DNA of 64,000 nt from Paraburkholderia youngii (GTDB taxonomy: Bacteria > Pseudomonadota > Gammaproteobacteria > Burkholderiales > Burkholderiaceae). The notes below the pieces were generated by a model, which ran no database searches, was not told the DNA's origin, and was given only the letters and a program-made list of their open reading frames with translations. This document shows, in pieces, positions 17,716 through 27,144 of the stretch (position 1 is its first letter; every line of letters begins with the position of its first letter). The stretch lies in assembly GCF_013366925.1 (NCBI RefSeq), contig NZ_JAALDK010000001.1, forward strand, positions 2,053,089-2,117,088, read 5' to 3'. Both the position numbers and the translations under genes were made by a program.

Positions 17716-17970
17716 ATGAACCAGCCCGAACCGAATACCAACGAAACGCCGGCCAAGCGGCCCACTATCCTGCGCCGTCTGTTGAGCCATCACGAACTCG
17801 CGACGCTGCTGCTGCTGTTGCACGCACCGATCGATGCATCCGCAAAACCCGAAATTCCGCAGCTTTACGAAGCAGGTCTCGTCGAGACCGTTTCGAACGA
17901 CGCGGGCACGCAGCATATCCGCCTGACGTCAGAGGGTAATGCGGTGTTGCGGGGGCTTGGGGTGAAGTAA
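17716..17970 (+). CDS. Small hypothetical protein, possible winged-helix fold
   Basis: This is an 84-residue soluble protein. The pattern LSHHELATLLLLLHAP, then EIPQLYEAGLVETV and HIRLTSEGNAVLRGLG, looks like a small winged helix (helix, helix, beta wing, then a LTxEGxxxL helix as in MarR/PadR C-termini). No close family was recognised. The start at 17716 is favoured by GAGG upstream; an in-frame ATG at 17692 is possible. A strong terminator follows. Confidence 0.55.
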   Translation: MNQPEPNTNETPAKRPTILRRLLSHHELATLLLLLHAPIDASAKPEIPQLYEAGLVETVSNDAGTQHIRLTSEGNAVLRGLGVK

Positions 17971-17994
17971 AGCACGACCATCATAACGATTTGA

Positions 17995-18030
17995 GGCCGC
18001 GGCGACGATCGACGTTACCGCGGCCTTTTT
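17995..18030 (+). terminator. Rho-independent terminator
   Basis: GGCCGCGG pairs with CCGCGGCC over a 15-base loop and is followed by TTTTT. It lies between the convergent 84-residue ORF and the GIY-YIG-like gene. Confidence 0.85.
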
Positions 18031-18042
18031 CATTCCGGCCTC

Positions 18043-18372
18043 TCAAGCCTGCCACACCCCATACCCCGCCTCGCGCAACCCGATCGCCAGCTCCACTTCC
18101 ATATCCTGCGCGCCACGGTAAGGCATCGGGTTGAACACTTCGTACAGTTCGGGCATCAGACGCAAGCCGTAGTCGCGCACATATCGATTCGCCTGAACGC
18201 CTGCCTTGTGCCGATCGAAGCGCAGGTCCGGGTCGAGCCCGGTCATGCCGACGTACACGCACGGCTTGTCGAAACGGTAATCGGGATTCGCGCGACGAAA
18301 GCGCGCCTCGCTCCACACCTTGTCGTCGAGCGCGACGACGTACACGTAGTAGTGATGTCCGCGACCGGCCAT
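18043..18372 (-). CDS. GIY-YIG-like small protein
   Basis: This is a 109-residue protein. The N-terminal HYYVYVVALDD and the later KPCVYVGMTGLDPDLRFDRHKAG resemble the two signature strands and the Arg-His segment of the GIY-YIG nuclease fold (YVY... YVGxT... R...H). The spacing between the two strands (about 30 residues) is longer than in typical stand-alone domains, and no catalytic C-terminal Glu/Asn was identified with certainty. The start at 18372 is preferred because upstream sequence overlaps the AraC gene. It lies 17 bases downstream of the AraC regulator gene and probably shares its transcript. Confidence 0.6.
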   Translation of the reverse strand: MAGRGHHYYVYVVALDDKVWSEARFRRANPDYRFDKPCVYVGMTGLDPDLRFDRHKAGVQANRYVRDYGLRLMPELYEVFNPMPYRGAQDMEVELAIGLREAGYGVWQA

Positions 18373-18389
18373 GACACGCCCGACGCCGC

Positions 18390-19157
18390 TCAGCCGCGCA
18401 GCGTGCCGTGCAGCAACATCCGGTATTCGGTTGGTGTGACGCCGACGGTCGCCTTGAATTGCCGCGTGAACGCACTGTGATCGGTGTAGCCGCAACGCGC
18501 GGCGACGTCGGTGACCTTGTCATGCGAAACCAGCAGCGCGGTCGCCGCATCGAGTCGCGTTTTCAGGAGCACCTGGCGCGGCGTCAGATGAAACACCTTG
18601 TGAAAGTAGCGCTCCAGCTGCGCGACCGACATGTCCGCCATCGCCGCAAGCTGCTTCAGGTTCAGCGGCTGCACGTAATTCTCCTGGATCGAACGCACGA
18701 CGGCCGCAAGCCGGCTGTAGGCCGGGTGGCTGCTTTCGTCGGCTTTCAGATCGCGGGAGATGCCGGCAAGGCCGACCACCTTGCCGCTCGCATCGCGCAA
18801 CGGCTGTTTGCAGGTCAGGCACCAGCCCGGTTGACGGCCGGGATACAGATGCAATTCGAGCTGATCGAGCATCTGGTTGCCGACGCCGATGATCGCCTTG
18901 TCCTGCGCGGTATAGATGCGCCCGAAGCGGCGCGGAAACACGTCTTCCGCGGTCTTGCCGAGCAGCGCCGCCTTTTCCTTGAAGCCGCAACGCGAAGCGA
19001 GCGTGCGGTTGACGAGCGCGTAGCGCGCGTCCGCGTCCTTCACGAAGAACACGACATCCGGCATTGCATCGAATACCGGCTCGAGCAACCTGAAATGCGA
19101 CAGCATGCCGGACAGCGTCGTATCGCCCGGTTCGAGCGGATGAGCCAGCGTGTTCAT
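18390..19157 (-). CDS. PAS-AraC transcriptional regulator, probable hydroxyproline operon activator
   Basis: This is a 255-residue regulator with an N-terminal PAS domain (about residues 20-135, MPDVVFFVKDADARYALVNRTL) and a C-terminal AraC/XylS double helix-turn-helix (about 155-250, ending HSAFTRQFKATVGVTPTEYR). It lies directly downstream of the 4-hydroxyproline epimerase/dehydrogenase operon on the same strand, separated by 158 bases, as in many proteobacterial hydroxyproline loci. Activation of that operon by 4-hydroxyproline or a metabolite is a reasonable inference. Confidence 0.82.
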   Translation of the reverse strand: MNTLAHPLEPGDTTLSGMLSHFRLLEPVFDAMPDVVFFVKDADARYALVNRTLASRCGFKEKAALLGKTAEDVFPRRFGRIYTAQDKAIIGVGNQMLDQLELHLYPGRQPGWCLTCKQPLRDASGKVVGLAGISRDLKADESSHPAYSRLAAVVRSIQENYVQPLNLKQLAAMADMSVAQLERYFHKVFHLTPRQVLLKTRLDAATALLVSHDKVTDVAARCGYTDHSAFTRQFKATVGVTPTEYRMLLHGTLRG

Positions 19158-19315
19158 CGTGCGGTTCCGTTGATGCGTGCCTGGTTGATTGCGTTAGGTG
19201 CGTTCGCGGATTACTGCGCCGGTGAGGCCGCGCAGCCTGCTCGTGCAGTCGATAGCGATCGATTATAGAGCGGCGCGCCGCCTGCCAATATCTGTCGAGG
19301 GTAAGCGCGGAGCCG

Positions 19316-20608
19316 TCACAGCGCCGCTGTCGGCGGCTCGGCGGCGCTCATCAGCGTGCCAATTTGCGCCGGGCTGAATGGCGGACGCGGCGCGGCGGCC
19401 GGCCAGCCGAAGTACAGGCTCGCGGCCGCGCCGCAGACGCGCCCCTGGCAAGGGCCCATGCCGCAGCGCGTCTGCAGCTTCGCGTCACGCCAGTCGGCGC
19501 AGCGGCGCACCTCGCCGACGCTCACGTCCTCGCAACGGCACAGCAGCGTCGCATCGGCAGGCGGCGTGCGAGCCGCCTCGCCCAATGCGAACGACGCCGC
19601 GACGCGCGCGCCAAAGCCCCGCCAGCGCGCGCGCTGCGTAACGAGTGCCGCCAGTGCGGCGCGTTGGGTAGCCACCGCGCCGCTCGCCACGAGACCGGCG
19701 ATCTCGCCTTCCGCGCAAGCGAGTTCCGCGCCGCCCACGCCCGTGCACTCGCCCGCCGCATAAACGCGTTCGAGCGAGGTGCGCTGCCCAGCGTCGACGG
19801 CGATTTCGCCCGCGTCGTTGATCGCGCAGCCGAGCGCCTGGGCAAGCGTGACGTTCGGCAGCAGTCCGTAGCCGCACGCGACGCGCTCGCAATCGAGCGT
19901 CACGTCGCGCTCGCCGCGCCGGATCGTCACCTGCTCAACGCGCTCGGCGCCGCGGGCTTCGCGCACGATGCTGCCGCTCCAGTAGCGCAGTCCCGCGAAG
20001 CCGCGCGTGAGACTGATCGCCTGACGCAGCTTCGCAGGCTCGCGCAGCAGCGACACGCCGAACCGCGCGACCTTCGCCGCCGATGCCTGCTCGACCACCG
20101 CGATCACATGCGCGCCGGCCTCTCGCGTGGCGGCGAGCGCCGCCATCAGCAGCGGGCCGCTGCCGGCGATTACGATGCGTTCGCCGCGCACCGGCATGCC
20201 GCCTTTGATCAGCGCCTGCAATGCGCCCGCGCCGGTCACGCCGGGCAAGGTCCAGCCGGGAAATGGCAGAAGACGCTCGCGCGCGCCGGTCGCAAGAATC
20301 AGCCTGTCGTAAGTGATCGACACGCCGCCTTGTTCGGCGGATTCGAGCAGCAAAGCGTGAGCGCCGAGCGGCGCGATCACGCGCGTCGCTGGCCAGTAAG
20401 TGAAGTTTCGCTGCGATAGCAACGCCGCGAGCAACGCATGCAGCGGCGCTTGCGGCGGATAGCCGGGCCCCTGGCGCCAGATCTGGCCGCCGGCGCGCGG
20501 GTTGTCATCGATCTGCGCGACCGTCGCGCCTGCCTGCGCCGCCGCTCGCGCGGCATTGAGCCCGGCCGGACCACCGCCGATCACCACGATGTCGAAGTGC
20601 CGCGTCAT
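19316..20608 (-). CDS. D-hydroxyproline dehydrogenase, FAD/[2Fe-2S] subunit (HcnB-like)
   Basis: This is a 430-residue pyridine-nucleotide-disulfide-type flavoprotein. The N-terminal FAD motif is VVIGGGPAGLNAARAAAQAG, a second nucleotide-binding region sits near residues 150-180 (IVIAGSGPLLMAALAA), and a C-terminal BFD-like [2Fe-2S] domain has LLCRCEDVSVGEV and TRCGMGPCQGRVCG cysteines. It resembles HcnB and the alpha subunit of heterotrimeric D-hydroxyproline or opine dehydrogenases. Its ATG overlaps the stop of the ferredoxin-like subunit gene by four bases. Given the epimerase gene in the same operon, oxidation of cis-4-hydroxy-D-proline is the likely reaction. Confidence 0.84.
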   Translation of the reverse strand: MTRHFDIVVIGGGPAGLNAARAAAQAGATVAQIDDNPRAGGQIWRQGPGYPPQAPLHALLAALLSQRNFTYWPATRVIAPLGAHALLLESAEQGGVSITYDRLILATGARERLLPFPGWTLPGVTGAGALQALIKGGMPVRGERIVIAGSGPLLMAALAATREAGAHVIAVVEQASAAKVARFGVSLLREPAKLRQAISLTRGFAGLRYWSGSIVREARGAERVEQVTIRRGERDVTLDCERVACGYGLLPNVTLAQALGCAINDAGEIAVDAGQRTSLERVYAAGECTGVGGAELACAEGEIAGLVASGAVATQRAALAALVTQRARWRGFGARVAASFALGEAARTPPADATLLCRCEDVSVGEVRRCADWRDAKLQTRCGMGPCQGRVCGAAASLYFGWPAAAPRPPFSPAQIGTLMSAAEPPTAAL

Positions 20609-20880
20609 GCGTGTACTGTCCCGTTTCGTGTCAGCACGCGCTGGCCGTCGCGGCACAGCGTCTGGCACGCGAGCACGTGCGAGCGACCGTCGATCGTCAC
20701 GCGGCACTCCTGGCACACGCCCATCCCGCACAGCGCGGCGCGCGGCTCGCCTTTGACCGACAGACGCGAGCCGCGGATGCCCGCAATAGCGAGCGCCGCG
20801 GCCACGATCGTGCCGGGTTTCACTTCGATGCTGCAACCGTCGACCGTCAATCGGATGCTAGCCGCGTCAGGGTCAGTCAT
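20605..20880 (-). CDS. D-hydroxyproline dehydrogenase, small (2Fe-2S) subunit (HcnA-like)
   Basis: This is a 91-residue ferredoxin-like electron-transfer subunit. Four cysteines C51, C56, C59 and C72 (CGMGVCQECRV then LACQT) form a plant-ferredoxin-type [2Fe-2S] site. HcnA-like proteins pass electrons between the two flavoprotein subunits. The ATG at 20880 was chosen; it overlaps the end of the upstream oxidase gene by eight bases, and its own stop overlaps the next start by four, indicating tight translational coupling. Confidence 0.87.
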   Translation of the reverse strand: MTDPDAASIRLTVDGCSIEVKPGTIVAAALAIAGIRGSRLSVKGEPRAALCGMGVCQECRVTIDGRSHVLACQTLCRDGQRVLTRNGTVHA

Positions 20881-22024
20881 GGGCCACCTGTTCAGCAAAA
20901 CGGACCGGCAGATAAGGTTCGAACGGAATCGGCGCGGCGTGGGCCGCGATCTGCGCGGCGAGCAGTTTCGCGGTCGCGAGCGAGGTCGTTACGCCAAGCC
21001 CTTCGTGACCGACCGCAAGCCATATGCGGGACGTGGAACCAGAGCCAACTTCGGGCGCAAACTCGCCGGCCGGTCCGATCAGCGGCAGGCCGTCCAGCGA
21101 CGCCGCACGAAACCCCGTCCACGCGCGGATGCCGCTGAGCGTCGGCAACGCCGGCAGATACAGCGCTGCGCGTTGCAGCATCTGCGCGAGCACGGGCATC
21201 TCGACGGCGGGATCGGTCGTTTCGAATTGGCGCGACGAGCCGATCAGCAATTGCCCGGTCGGACGCGGCTGCGCGTTGAACGCGACCGACGTGCCGGTCG
21301 CGTGATGTGCGCTCTTGATATAGCCGAGTTCGAGGAGTTGATGCTGGATCAGCTCCGGGTAGCGGTCGGTGATGAGCAGATGGCCTTTCTTCGGCTGCAT
21401 CGGCAGCGACGGCAGCAATTGCGCCGCGCCGAGGCCGTTCGCGACGACCACGTGCGCCGCGCTGATGCACTCGCCGCTCGCCAGCGTCACACCGCCTCCA
21501 TGGATCGACATGACCTGCGCACCGAGCCGCACGCTGATATTCGCCGCGTGCGGCGATTGGGTGAGCAGCCATTCGGCAGTGGTCGGCGCATACACGATGC
21601 TGTCGTGCTCGATGCGCAAGCCGCCGGCCATCGATGGTGCGAGCGCCGGTTCGCAGGCGCGCAACCCGGCCGAGTCCACCAGTTGCGCGGCAACGCCTTG
21701 GCTTCCAAACGCCGCATGCATTGCGCGCGCGGCTTGCCACTCTTCGTCGTCGGCTGCGACCCACAGTGTGCCGCAGCGCGCGAACGCGTCACGCGCGCGC
21801 AGCTGCGGCGCGAGTTCGAGCCACAGCTCGCGCGAATAGCGGCTCAGTGCGAATTCGGCGGGCGAGTCGTTCATCACGACGATATGGCCCATGCCGGCCG
21901 CCGTCGCGCCGCCGCCGATGCGCTGCGCGTCGAGCACGTCGACGCGCATGCCGAGCGCGGCCAGTTCCGCCGCGCACGCGGCACCGACGATACCCGCTCC
22001 GATGATCAGCGCGTCCGGGCTCAT
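20873..22024 (-). CDS. D-hydroxyproline dehydrogenase, DAO-type FAD subunit (HcnC-like)
   Basis: This is a 383-residue DAO-family flavoprotein with FAD-binding [19 protein letters not shown] at residues 7-25 and the C-terminal glycine-rich [19 protein letters not shown]. It resembles HcnC and the beta (substrate-oxidising) subunit of heteromeric D-hydroxyproline dehydrogenases. It starts within the stop of the epimerase gene (ATGA overlap) and is followed by the ferredoxin-like and HcnB-like subunits, so all four proteins are made from one coupled operon. Confidence 0.86.
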   Translation of the reverse strand: MSPDALIIGAGIVGAACAAELAALGMRVDVLDAQRIGGGATAAGMGHIVVMNDSPAEFALSRYSRELWLELAPQLRARDAFARCGTLWVAADDEEWQAARAMHAAFGSQGVAAQLVDSAGLRACEPALAPSMAGGLRIEHDSIVYAPTTAEWLLTQSPHAANISVRLGAQVMSIHGGGVTLASGECISAAHVVVANGLGAAQLLPSLPMQPKKGHLLITDRYPELIQHQLLELGYIKSAHHATGTSVAFNAQPRPTGQLLIGSSRQFETTDPAVEMPVLAQMLQRAALYLPALPTLSGIRAWTGFRAASLDGLPLIGPAGEFAPEVGSGSTSRIWLAVGHEGLGVTTSLATAKLLAAQIAAHAAPIPFEPYLPVRFAEQVAHD

Positions 22025-22968
22025 GCGGTCCGGATACCCCACGCGAACGGATCGCGCTCATCGAAACACAGACGCCCCTCGGCCATCACGTGCGCGTGAC
22101 CGGTGATGGTTGGAATCACATGGACGCCGTCGCCCGCGGCGCGATAGCTCGCCTCGAACACGCTGCCGATGATGCTCTCCTGGCGCCACACCGCGCCTTC
22201 GGCGAGCTTGCCGTCGGCCGCGAGACACGCGACCTTCGCGCTCGTGCCGGTGCCACACGGCGAGCGGTCGTACGCATTGCCCGGACACAGCACGAAACTG
22301 CGGCTGTCGAGGCCCTTGCGCGAGCCCGGTCCGAACAGCTCGATATGGTCGATCAGCGCGCCGTTCGCGCCGGTGATGTTCTGTGCGATCAGCGCGTCGC
22401 GAATCGTCGAGCTGAACGCCGTCAGGCTCGCGATGTTCGCGGCTTCGAGCTCGTGGCCATGCTCGGCGACGAGGAAAAACCAGTTGCCGCCCCAGCCGAT
22501 GTCGCCGGTCAGCACGCCATAGCCAGGCACGTCGACCTGCACGGCCTTGCGGTGGCGATACGCGGGCACGTTGCGCACTGCGACGGCGCCGTCTTGGTTC
22601 AGCGCCGCCTCGACCGCGCCGACCGGCGTTTCGATGCGGTGCCGTCCCGGCCCGATCCGCCCCATGTGCGCGAGCGACACGACGAGCCCGATCGTGCCGT
22701 GCCCGCACATGCCGAGATAGCCGACGTTGTTGAAGAAGATCACGCCGGCCGCGCAGCCCGGATCGTCGGGCTCGCAGAGCAGCGCGCCAACCACCACGTC
22801 CGAGCCGCGCGGTTCGGTGACGATGCCGGCGCGCCAGTCGTCGAAGCGGGTGCGGAAAACGTCGAGCCGTTGCGCGAGCGTGCCGCCGCCCAGGTCCGGG
22901 CCACCCGACACCACGAGGCGGGTAGGCTCACCGCCGGTGTGCGAGTCGATGATGTTGAGGGTTTTCAT
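22021..22968 (-). CDS. 4-hydroxyproline 2-epimerase
   Basis: This 315-residue enzyme of the proline-racemase family converts trans-4-hydroxy-L-proline to cis-4-hydroxy-D-proline. Both catalytic cysteines are present: C88 in GMCGHGT and C238 in SPCGTGT, with H90 and D234 beside them. Having Cys rather than Thr at the second site distinguishes epimerases from the dehydratase subgroup. The ATG at 22968 ([17 protein letters not shown]) matches the usual family start; another in-frame ATG lies nine bases upstream. It is the first gene of the hydroxyproline operon. The deaminase and semialdehyde dehydrogenase that finish the pathway were not found in the window. Confidence 0.92.
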   Translation of the reverse strand: MKTLNIIDSHTGGEPTRLVVSGGPDLGGGTLAQRLDVFRTRFDDWRAGIVTEPRGSDVVVGALLCEPDDPGCAAGVIFFNNVGYLGMCGHGTIGLVVSLAHMGRIGPGRHRIETPVGAVEAALNQDGAVAVRNVPAYRHRKAVQVDVPGYGVLTGDIGWGGNWFFLVAEHGHELEAANIASLTAFSSTIRDALIAQNITGANGALIDHIELFGPGSRKGLDSRSFVLCPGNAYDRSPCGTGTSAKVACLAADGKLAEGAVWRQESIIGSVFEASYRAAGDGVHVIPTITGHAHVMAEGRLCFDERDPFAWGIRTA

Positions 22969-23202
22969 GTCGCCCATGGTAGGAATCGCGGGCGGGTGGG
23001 TCTTGGTGCGCGTGCGCGCGGATTGAGACGATTTCGGCATACCGGGACGATGCGTGATCCGCCGCGCGCGCGGCGCGCGAAACGTCCCGCTATTCGGTAT
23101 CAGCGTCGACAAACATCACTCCGGACACGGCACCGAACGCCACTGGCCAACCCAACGGCCTACAACGCGGATTTCAGCATATACCCGGCCGACTGCAAAT
23201 CT

Positions 23203-23910
23203 TCACCCCCCGAGCACATGGTCGCCGACCCGCAGCAACCGGTAGCCGCTCCTGTATACAGGCTGCAGCCGGAAACCATTACGCGGCTCGATCGCGAGCG
23301 ACAGACGCAGCCGCGACACGTGACTGTCGATGGTCCGCGTGTATTCGCGCAGCTCGCGGCCCCACACCGTCGCGAAGATATGGTCGCGCGACATCACGCG
23401 ATCGATGTTGGAAAAGAGCAGTACCGCGATCCGGTACTGCGTGGGTGACAACGGCACCGGCTTGCCGCGCAGCGCGACGGCCCGGCGGACCGTGTCGAAA
23501 CGGTAAGGGCCGATCTCGAAGCAGGTCGCGGCGCTGAAGCTCTCCGGGTAAGCGCGCCGCAGCAGCGCCGCGACTCGCGCGCGAAACTCGGCGTCCCGCA
23601 ACGGCAACGCGAGGTATTCGTCGGCACCGCCAGCGAGCGCGCGCACCATGCTTTCCTCCGATCTGTCGTTCGACACGAACATGATCGGCACGTGCTCGCC
23701 TGCCACGACGCGCATCGAGCGCAACAGGTCCGCGCCGGCGGGCCGCGTATCCTGCCAGTCGAGCACCAGCAGATCCATCGTGGAGTGCACGAGCGATTTC
23801 GACATCGCGCGGCCGTCGTCATACGCCGCGCAGAAATGGCCGGCTCTCACCAGCATTGATTCAATGGACCGACGCATGACCGGGTCACGCTGAAGGACAG
23901 CTACGCGCAT
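23203..23910 (-). CDS. OmpR-family response regulator with degenerate receiver
   Basis: This is a 235-residue regulator with a receiver domain (about 1-115) and an OmpR/PhoB winged helix (about 135-230, ending FRLQPVYRSGYRLL). The phospho-acceptor position is kept (D51 in LLVLDWQDT), as is the Ser/Thr position (S80). However the Mg-binding acidic pair is Q7-R8 (VAVLQRDP) and the invariant lysine is Leu102 (YLALPLRD instead of YxxKP). Phosphorylation may therefore be weak or absent. No histidine kinase gene adjoins it. The start at 23910 is preferred over an ATG 33 bases upstream. Confidence 0.83.
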   Translation of the reverse strand: MRVAVLQRDPVMRRSIESMLVRAGHFCAAYDDGRAMSKSLVHSTMDLLVLDWQDTRPAGADLLRSMRVVAGEHVPIMFVSNDRSEESMVRALAGGADEYLALPLRDAEFRARVAALLRRAYPESFSAATCFEIGPYRFDTVRRAVALRGKPVPLSPTQYRIAVLLFSNIDRVMSRDHIFATVWGRELREYTRTIDSHVSRLRLSLAIEPRNGFRLQPVYRSGYRLLRVGDHVLGG

Positions 23911-24196
23911 GGAATGGACTCTCGATAAGGACTCGCGGGCCATTCTCCGGGACGCACCCCGATCCCTCCCTTCGGAGCATTCCTAATTTCCGCGCTTTCT
24001 TCGCTCAATTGGGCGCTTCCGCGGCACTTCCCCTTTCATCCTGTAAAATCCGCGCCGGCCTCAGTCGTCAGCGCGCCCGCCCTATCCGGACGGCGCGCCC
24101 GTGTTCCGTGCTCTACCCAGCGCTTGCCACACTTCTCGCCCGACGACCGCCATATGTCCACGCGTGACCCGCGTGGCTCCCAATTCAACGAAAGAC

Positions 24197-25504
24197 ATGG
24201 CAATGCAAGCAACAAATCTGGGTGGAGCACAGGCTGTCACCCCACGCCCGCTTGGGCACAGCGATTACAAGACACTCGGTCTCGCCGCGCTCGGCGGAGC
24301 GCTCGAGTTCTACGACTTCATCATCTTCGTTTTCTTCGCGCCGGCGATCGGCCAGCTGTTCTTCCCGGCGGCGATGCCGGACTGGCTGCGTCAAGTGCAG
24401 ACCTTCGGCATTTTCGCGGCCGGTTATCTGGCGCGGCCGCTCGGCGGCATCATCATGGCGCACTTCGGCGACCTGTTCGGCCGCAAGCGCATGTTCACGC
24501 TGAGCGTGCTGCTGATGTCGGTGCCGACGCTGCTGATGGGCCTGATGCCTACCTACGCGAGCATCGGCGTGCTCGCGCCGGTGCTGCTGCTGCTGTTCCG
24601 CGTGATGCAGGGCGCGGCGGTCGGCGGCGAAGTGCCGGGCGCATGGGTGTTCGTGTCCGAGCATGTGCCCGGGCGGCACGTCGGCTATGCGTGCGGCACG
24701 CTGACGGCCGGCCTCACGGCCGGCATTCTGCTCGGCTCGCTGATCGCGTCGGCGGTCAATCGCCATTTCACGCCGGCCGAAATTTCCGAGTTTGCTTGGC
24801 GCATTCCGTTCCTCATCGGCGGCGTGTTCGGCATGTTCTCGGTGTATCTGCGCCGCTGGCTGCACGAGACGCCGGTATTCGCCGAGCTGAAGCAGCGCAA
24901 GGCGATCGCCGCGGAAGTGCCGCTGAAGGCCGTACTGCGCGATCACGGCCGCGCGGTGATCGTGTCGATGCTGCTCACGTGGATGCTGTCGGCGGCGATC
25001 GTCGTCGTGATCCTGATGACGCCGACGCTGCTGCAAAAGCAATTCCACATCGAGCCGGCCACCGCCCTGCTCGCGAACTGTGTCGCGACGCTGTGCCTGA
25101 CGATCGGCTGCGTGATGGCGGGCTCGATCGCCGGACGGATTGGCGCGGGTCGCACGATTTTCGTCGGCGGCGTTGCGCTTGCAATCACGTACTACGTGAT
25201 GTTTCGCCAGTTGGCCGTCGACACGTCCCTGCTCGTGCCGCTGTATGCACTGGCCGGGCTGTTCGTCGGCCTGATCGGCGCGATTCCGCTCGTGATGGTC
25301 CGCGGATTCCCGCCGGTGGTGCGCTTCTCGGGCATTTCGTTCTCGTACAACGTCGCGTACGCGGTGTTCGGCGGTCTGACGCCGATCGCCGTGTCGCTGA
25401 TGATGAAGTCGAACCCGCTGGCCGCGCCGCTGTATGTCGCGGCGATCTGCGTGCTGGGCGCGCTGACCACGCTGTTCATCAAGGACGCGCCGCAGGGGCG
25501 TTGA
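24197..25504 (+). CDS. MFS transporter, metabolite:H+ symporter (MHS) family
   Basis: This is a 435-residue 12-helix carrier. The helix-1 region ALEFYDFIIFVFFAPAIGQLFFP and the motif-A loop AHFGDLFGRKRMFTLS are characteristic of MHS members (ShiA, KgtP, ProP), which import dicarboxylates, shikimate, betaine and similar acids with protons. The substrate cannot be told from sequence. The start is set at the first ATG of MAMQATN (24197), with a weak ribosome-binding site. It stands alone, with the response regulator divergent upstream. Confidence 0.85.
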   Translation: MAMQATNLGGAQAVTPRPLGHSDYKTLGLAALGGALEFYDFIIFVFFAPAIGQLFFPAAMPDWLRQVQTFGIFAAGYLARPLGGIIMAHFGDLFGRKRMFTLSVLLMSVPTLLMGLMPTYASIGVLAPVLLLLFRVMQGAAVGGEVPGAWVFVSEHVPGRHVGYACGTLTAGLTAGILLGSLIASAVNRHFTPAEISEFAWRIPFLIGGVFGMFSVYLRRWLHETPVFAELKQRKAIAAEVPLKAVLRDHGRAVIVSMLLTWMLSAAIVVVILMTPTLLQKQFHIEPATALLANCVATLCLTIGCVMAGSIAGRIGAGRTIFVGGVALAITYYVMFRQLAVDTSLLVPLYALAGLFVGLIGAIPLVMVRGFPPVVRFSGISFSYNVAYAVFGGLTPIAVSLMMKSNPLAAPLYVAAICVLGALTTLFIKDAPQGR

Positions 25505-25661
25505 GCCGACGCCGGAGCTCGCTTCGTCGATCCGCATCCAGCGCGTCGACGAGGCGCTCCGCGACGGCGCGGCCTTCGACGCGCCGTCGCTCGCACGGGC
25601 GACATCCATACTTCACGCCACACCGAAACGTGGCACGCTGCATCGGGCATACGATGCAGTC

Positions 25662-27122
25662 ATGAACTCATCCACACCCTCCTTTTCGCCCGCCCTCGGC
25701 CGCGTTCTCGCGACCGTCAGCGTCGGCTTCGTGGTCACGCAACTCGACGTGACCATCGTCAATATCGCGCTGCCACGAATCGGCGCGGATCTGCACGCGA
25801 ACGTCGCGGGACTGCAATGGGTCGTCGATGCGTACACGCTCGCGTTCGCCGTGCTGATGCTCTCGGCCGGCGCGCTCGGCGACCGCTTCGGCGCGCGGCG
25901 CATGTATGCGTGCGGAATCGTGCTGTTCGCGCTCGCGTCGCTGGCCTGCGGGCTCGCGCTCGACGCCCCGATGCTGGTCGCCGCACGCGCGGTGCAAGGC
26001 ATCGGCGCGGCCGCGATGCTGCCGAATTCGCTCGCGCTGCTCAATCAGTCGTTCGGCCACGAACCGAAGCTGCGGGCGCGCGCGGTCGGCCTGTGGACCG
26101 CGTCCGGCGCGATTTCGATCGCGGCCGGGCCGGTGGCCGGCGGTCTGCTGATCGCCGCGTTCGGCTGGCGCAGCATCTTTCTCGTCAATCTGCCGATCTG
26201 CGCGGCGGGCCTGCTGGCGACGCTGCTGTGGATTCCGCATCCGCAAACCGCGCAGCGCGGCACGCCCGCCGCCGCTCGCGGCAACATCGGCGCGATACCG
26301 CGCGGCATCGATCTCGGCGGCCAGTGTCTCGCGATCGTCGCGCTGACCGCGTTCGTCGCCGCGGTGATCGAATGGCGGCCGCTCGGGCTTGCGCATCCGC
26401 TGGTCGCCGGCGGCTTCGTGCTGGCGCTGCTGGCGGCGGTCGCGTTCGTGTTCGTCGAAGCGCGTGTCGCGAGCCCGATGCTGCCGCTGTCGCTGTTCGG
26501 CACGCGCACGTTCAGCGCCGCGGTGCTGTTCGGCATCTGCGTAAACCTGACGTATTACGGCATGGTGTTCGTGCTGAGCCTCTACCTGCAGCGTGTGCGC
26601 GGCTACACGCCGCTGCAGGCAGGCCTCGCGTTCCTGCCGCTGACGGGCGGCTTCCTGATCTCGAACGTCGCGAGCGGCTGGGTGATCGGCCGCCTCGGGG
26701 TGCGCGTGCCGATGATCCTCGGTGCGATCACGGCCGGTCTCGGCTACGGCCTGCTGCATCTGGTCGATGCCGACACGCCGCTGATTGGCCTGCTGCTGCC
26801 GTTTTTGCTGATTCCGTCGGGCATGGGACTCGCGGTGCCCGCGATGACCACGGCGGTGCTCGCATCGACCGAAGCGCGGCGCGCGGGCACGGCGTCGGCG
26901 GTATTGAACACGGCGCGCCAGGCCGGCGGCGCAGTGGGCGTGGCGGCGTTCGGTGCGCTCGCGGGCGGCGCCGCCGCGACCGAGATCGTGCCGGGGATGC
27001 AGGCGGCGACGGCCATTTCGGTGGGATTGCTGGTGCTGGGTCTCGTGCTTGCGTGTTTCGTGCATCCTGAGCCGCACGCGACGGCATCGTCTGGGCGCGG
27101 GGCGAGAGCCGCGAGTAAGTAA
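25662..27122 (+). CDS. MFS transporter, DHA2 (EmrB/QacA) drug-efflux family
   Basis: This is a 486-residue, probably 14-helix major facilitator. FVVTQLDVTIVNIALPRIGADL in helix 1 (motif D1), the loop GALGDRFGARRMY (motif A) and AAGPVAGGLLIAAFGWRSIF (motif C, the antiporter signature) place it among DHA2 proton-drug antiporters. No membrane-fusion partner gene is adjacent, so it is likely a single-component exporter. Substrate unknown. It converges with a small hypothetical gene 22 bases downstream. Confidence 0.87.
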   Translation: MNSSTPSFSPALGRVLATVSVGFVVTQLDVTIVNIALPRIGADLHANVAGLQWVVDAYTLAFAVLMLSAGALGDRFGARRMYACGIVLFALASLACGLALDAPMLVAARAVQGIGAAAMLPNSLALLNQSFGHEPKLRARAVGLWTASGAISIAAGPVAGGLLIAAFGWRSIFLVNLPICAAGLLATLLWIPHPQTAQRGTPAAARGNIGAIPRGIDLGGQCLAIVALTAFVAAVIEWRPLGLAHPLVAGGFVLALLAAVAFVFVEARVASPMLPLSLFGTRTFSAAVLFGICVNLTYYGMVFVLSLYLQRVRGYTPLQAGLAFLPLTGGFLISNVASGWVIGRLGVRVPMILGAITAGLGYGLLHLVDADTPLIGLLLPFLLIPSGMGLAVPAMTTAVLASTEARRAGTASAVLNTARQAGGAVGVAAFGALAGGAAATEIVPGMQAATAISVGLLVLGLVLACFVHPEPHATASSGRGARAASK

Positions 27123-27144
27123 ACGGCGTGTGTAACGCAGGCGC

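Noticed and set aside
19316..20608. Hydrogen cyanide synthase (hcnABC) as identity of the three dehydrogenase subunit genes
   Set aside because: The subunits resemble HcnABC, but coupling to a 4-hydroxyproline epimerase with both catalytic cysteines makes hydroxyproline oxidation far more likely.
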